Below are positions 60,358 through 64,000 of a stretch of 64,000 nucleotides of DNA, piece by piece; the first letter of the stretch is position 1; every line of letters starts with the position of its first letter. Source of the stretch: Chiua virens (taxonomy: Eukaryota > Basidiomycota > Agaricomycetes > Boletales > Boletaceae); assembly GCA_019787685.1 (NCBI GenBank), contig JAHNUO010000009.1:868001-932000 (forward strand), written 5' to 3'. Made by a program: the position numbers and the translations under genes. The notes under the pieces were generated by a model, which saw only the letters and a list, made by a program, of their open reading frames with translations, was not told the origin of the DNA and did no database searches.

Positions 60358-62065
60358 TTAGTATCTTCTCATGTCTGCATTGTTTTTCTATCCTACATAC
60401 CCTACCATCTCACTGAAATGCAAGGTATCACCTGTCATTATCTACTGGTATCTCTGTCATGTCTACTTGGATCTCACTGTGATGGTGCTCTAGACCCAGA
60501 TGCTTGCATTGAGAGACCTACAGACCATGTACACCTCGAGCATGTCGCATCTACATCTCCCATGGTCCGCATAGCCCACCAATACCTTGATTCCACCCAC
60601 TTGAATTGGTGCCCGCGGTAGACACGACGTCATCACATCCTGCACGCGCCTCAAGCTCATCGCCTTGTTTCCATCCGAGTCCCCGACTTTCGAGTGGCTC
60701 AGTCTCCTCTGGCGTGCGCTTCATGAACTTGGAGCGCATTCGCCGGCAGAGGGAAACTGCATCGCGTGGGCGACTGCGACATGCGCAGGACACTGGGCGC
60801 CTCGGCGGGCCTGTCAAGCGAGTGAGTACCCCAGGGCAATCCATCACGCACATGGCATCGTGGTGCACCGTGTACCGTCGCGACTCGCGAGCGCGCGACG
60901 CCATGGAGGATGGTATCCCGAGGTGAGGGAATGCCAGTGCTGAGCCCTACAATCATGGACGCGTCCCGTTGTGTAAAGGGTGCGTCGATGAACAAGATAA
61001 TCTGGAGTCTGGTGGCATGAAGCCGCGTGATCGACACGGATGCAACACTTGCCACAGACGTAGGAGTCAGTCTAAGCCCTGTTTGATATCGCGTCTGACG
61101 ACGCACGAGTGCCTCTAGTATTGCCTCCAACTATGGAGTAAAGGCACCAACCCGTCATGGCTATGTTCGCAGCCTCTACTTCACCACTCCGATGTCTAGG
61201 TCAACGGCCATCCCCGACTCCCACGAAGTGGGGGAGGGTTTTCTCAGCCAGAATCGTTCCATATAGGACTGTTCCGCAAGTTCCTTTAGTCACAGCATCA
61301 AACGTGCTGGTCTGTAGGATGGACGAACGAGCTGCTTCGAGTACGGTTTCAACGTCAGATCGATTGAGGTACACACATTTGAGTTTGAATGTTTGACGCA
61401 ATTCTATGTCTTGCCGCAGATACAACAAGTATTATAACAAGTCAATAAACAACGCCCGTCGCTTGAAGGAGAAAACCTAAACCCAAAAAACACAGGATGA
61501 CGAACCGTGATAAGAAAGATCGGAAACCATTACAACAACGTATTACCCTATGACGCAGAACAGCAGTAAACAGTAAAACCTAAAAAGCGTACACACAGCC
61601 AAAATGATGACAAACCTACGTTCAAGTTGTTGTGGATATATCTTGTAAGCACTTTAAAACGAGGATAAATGGAAATGGGGAGGAATACAGGGACACAACA
61701 GCGACCATGGGTGGTAGGAGGGGTCGAGTGGGGGAAAGAGAGACGTCTCAGAAAGCCAAAGACGGACCAGGGAATGCGGTTTGAAGATCGTCTGGAGACA
61801 ATCCCAGGGTATAGTGTCGAGGAGCTACTCGCCCGAGTGAGGACTGCAACAACTGATTATTACAAGGTCAGTGACCAACACAACAGGACCAACCATCAAC
61901 TCACCCTGACGCCTTTCCAACAAGGAGGGCAACCACAGCGATGATATACTGAGATACCGAACGGGTCCCTCATAAGAAACGGTACTCCACGGTATTGACC
62001 GGTAGCCCAGCAAGCAGCAGGACAGCTTGACGACGTCGACGAACAGTCCCCACGTGCGTCCCCAA
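60358..62065. other. Intergenic between NLR-like gene 2 and the casein kinase gene
   Basis: This is 1.7 kb between two convergent 3' ends. No supported ORF or repeat. Confidence 0.4.
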
Positions 62066-63624
62066 CTAGCGCCACCGCCTCTCAGTAACCCCATGAGCGG
62101 CAGCGTTACATGCCTCACATACACGAACTCGATGAGTGCGGTGGTGATCAGCACCCTTTCTTGCCTTGCGCACCCAATCAAATTCGGTTGCGGTCCTATC
62201 ATCAGGTATAGAGTCGTCAGGGTAGCGAACACCCGAACGACGACCCAAACTGCGGAACATGTCGCGTAGACCATCGTAGTCGGGAAGGTCGGTAAAGGAA
62301 AGAGACAAGGAATAGGTGAGAAAGAGGGTGAATTCGACGGGGAGGGTGGCAGTCATCGGAATAGTGGGTGGTGGCAAGTAGGGGTCAGGGTCTTGATGAG
62401 CGTCTGAATGGTAAGAAGCAGAGGATTCTCTACGGTGATGACGGTGACGCATTGGAGAAGGTGTGGGGGATTCGGGAGGAATTGGAGAAGGGGCTCGTGA
62501 GCAGGAACGTATAGGAGTACGGGGCTGTGAGCGAGTACGGGGATGACGCGGAGTCTCGCGGACGGCGATTGAGGGGAAAGCCCTAGATTTTTCGACAACA
62601 GAATGTGTTTCCTCGTGTTCCAGATTGTCTTGCAACGAAGGCGCATCGTTGCGAAGCGGTTGTTCCTCCTTTTCCAATTGTTCTTGATAAACAAGATCCG
62701 GTGATGACTGAGGTAATAAAGGGCCAATAGCGTCCAACTTGGCTTGCAAAATAAGGTCCCATGTCTGTGATACCGTTGGTGCACGTAGCTTTCTCCAGGG
62801 TAGGGTCCCACGGAGGAAGTAAATGAGCATATACGCAAGGGACTCGAGGTCATCACGACGAGCACATTCTGTAACGGTAGTATGAGCGGATATAAATCGT
62901 TCAAGCGACGTTATACGCACCGACACCGCGATGAGCGTTTAAACTAGCGAAAAGGCTGGTGCCTACACCATGCTTTCCTTCTTGTTTGTAAGGAAGGTGA
63001 TCGCCTGTCCTAGAATCCCTGAAGCGACGTGCGAGACCAAAGTCGATGACATTGACGATGGAGGTGGTCGGAGAAGAAGGCAGGCCCATGACGAAATTGG
63101 CAGGTTTTACGTCGCGATGTATAAATGAACGGGAATGAATAAATTCAAGGCGCGACAACTAGGCAACGAAAAATGAGCGTGGATAAATTAATATTGATGT
63201 GGCGTCGAGGTGGAGACAAGGAAATAGACGTACAAGCTGATCGGCTAGGAGAAGAACGGTCTTGAGAGAAAAGTGTCTGTTGCAGACTTTGAAGAGATCC
63301 TCCAAGGAGGGCCCGAGAAGATCGATGACCATGACGTTGTAGTCCCCTTGCTTGCCCGAGTACATGATCCAGGGTACGCCTGGCCCACCCATGAGAGACT
63401 TGTATACTTTGGATTCTTGGCGAAGGGGAGATGTGAGGGAGCGGGGTATGGCAGGTTCGAGTTTGATAGCGACTTCCTTGCCCGCTATGGTGTGTACGCC
63501 GAGGAAGACGGAGCCTGTGTTTGAACATGAGAGGGTAGACGAGGACAGCAGAGAGAGACTGACCACAGCCACCGTTGGCGATTTCTTCCTCGAGTCTGTA
63601 CTTTCCACCAAACGTGACCTCCAT
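62066..63624 (-). CDS. Casein kinase 1 family protein kinase with a large insert
   Basis: Exons 63624-63564, 63514-63234, 63158-62921 and 62868-62066 give 460 aa. Motifs: glycine loop ANGGCGSVFLG, VAIKLEP with the catalytic Lys, HRDVKPANFVMG (catalytic loop), VIDFGLARRF (DFG), KHGVGTSLFASLNAHRGVE in place of the usual GTARYASIN segment, and RRDDLESLAYMLIYFLRGTLPW, a CK1 hallmark. After AKLDAIGP, about 125 polar residues rich in Pro, Arg and Ser separate this part from LPVEFTLFLTYSLSLSFTDLPDYDGLRDMF, which in ordinary CK1 follows at once. The glycine loop and activation segment are divergent, but the key Lys and both Asp are kept, so activity is likely. It is head to head with the F-box gene. 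Confidence 0.85.
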
Positions 63625-63729
63625 CGTCTCTGGCAAAAACAGAAACAGACAGTGGGTTTGATAGTCGTTCAGATTATGTAAGTTGGCTTGCACGTGATCG
63701 CGTCGTGAGCTTGATTCATGTCAACAGAC
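63625..63729. promoter_or_regulatory. 105-bp bidirectional promoter
   Basis: Only 105 bp separates the start codons of the casein kinase gene (minus) and the F-box gene (plus), so both promoters and both leaders must overlap here. No TATA box was noted. Confidence 0.4.
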
Positions 63730-64000
63730 ATGTCACTTTTCAGATTCTTTGCGTGCTCCAGTGAGTCGGCTCTCTCTCTGCTCTTGACTCCTATCTTATT
63801 CCATCCCCAGCCCCAGAGCGACGAAGCGGGGACAAAACATTACCCATCCTACCAAATGAGATATACCTTCTTATATTCCAACATCTTACTTGGGACCTTC
63901 GAACGTTGGCCAGACTTCGTTGCACTTGCAAATTCTTTGCCAATGTTTGCCTTCCTCACATGTTTGGAGTCCTCGAGTTCTGTAGCATTGAGATCCCCCC
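63730..64000 (+). CDS. F-box protein, N-terminal part (runs off the window)
   Basis: Exon 1 is 63730-63760 (MSLFRFFACS plus one base), a 50-nt intron runs from GTGAGT to CCCCAG, and exon 2 from 63811 is open to the window end. It reads TLPILPNEIYLLIFQHL followed by TWDLRTLARLRCTCKFFANV, a clear F-box: a Leu-Pro-x-Glu start, hydrophobic spacing and a Cys/Trp-type end. F-box proteins recruit substrates to SCF ubiquitin ligases; the substrate-binding part lies outside the window. Confidence 0.75.
   Translation, partial: MSLFRFFACSSESALSLLLTPILFHPQPQSDEAGTKHYPSYQMRYTFLYSNILLGTFERWPDFVALANSLPMFAFLTCLESSSSVALRSP

Overview
The window looks like a chromosomal segment of a filamentous basidiomycete (Agaricomycetes; a Rhizoctonia/Ceratobasidium-type genome is my guess, not shown). 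The reasons are many short introns of about 46-67 nt with GT-AG ends, compact intergenic gaps, and families typical of such fungi: NACHT-WD40 STAND proteins, a DUF7918-type protein, a questin-oxidase-like protein and Pho84-type permeases. Exon borders below were deduced by eye from splice signals and reading frame; wherever I give an amino-acid total, the exon lengths sum to a whole number of codons.

Layout. 0-7 kb: inositol-phosphorylceramide synthase (AUR1-like), a phytanoyl-CoA dioxygenase-like protein, a decayed NACHT-gene fragment, an ORC6-like protein and a questin-oxidase-like protein. 7.7-12.9 kb: NLR-like gene 1 (C2-like N-terminus, NACHT, 14 WD40). 14-21 kb: an EamA/DMT transporter, a neutral ceramidase and a rhodanese-domain protein. 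23-29.5 kb: a duplicated set of small secreted-protein genes (order A-B-A'-B') interleaved with a DEAH-helicase relic and a DUF7918-like gene. 30-53.6 kb: five Pho84-type H+/phosphate symporter genes (T1-T5), with an RWD/DUF1115 gene and a 790-bp TIR element between them. 55-60.4 kb: NLR-like gene 2, paralogous to gene 1 exon by exon. 62-64 kb: a divergent casein kinase 1 and the start of an F-box protein.

Main points. (1) NLR gene 2 carries twelve exact 129-bp WD40 units that differ almost only at a few surface-type codons, the pattern known from fungal allorecognition HET/NWD genes; gene 1 has the same architecture but diverged repeats, and a third copy survives only as a relic. (2) Five phosphate transporter paralogues lie within 23 kb; two of them (T1, T3) form an inverted duplication, and T3 has lost about 31 bp spanning a splice acceptor, which probably breaks it. 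(3) A two-gene module of small secreted proteins has been duplicated; one member of the second copy is frameshifted. These accessory blocks alternate with single housekeeping genes, so the window mixes conserved core and fast-evolving segments.

Most stretches over 300 bp without a gene (notably 21.2-23.1, 34.8-37.1, 40.8-44.3 and 60.4-62.0 kb) showed nothing I could identify beyond short unsupported ORFs.
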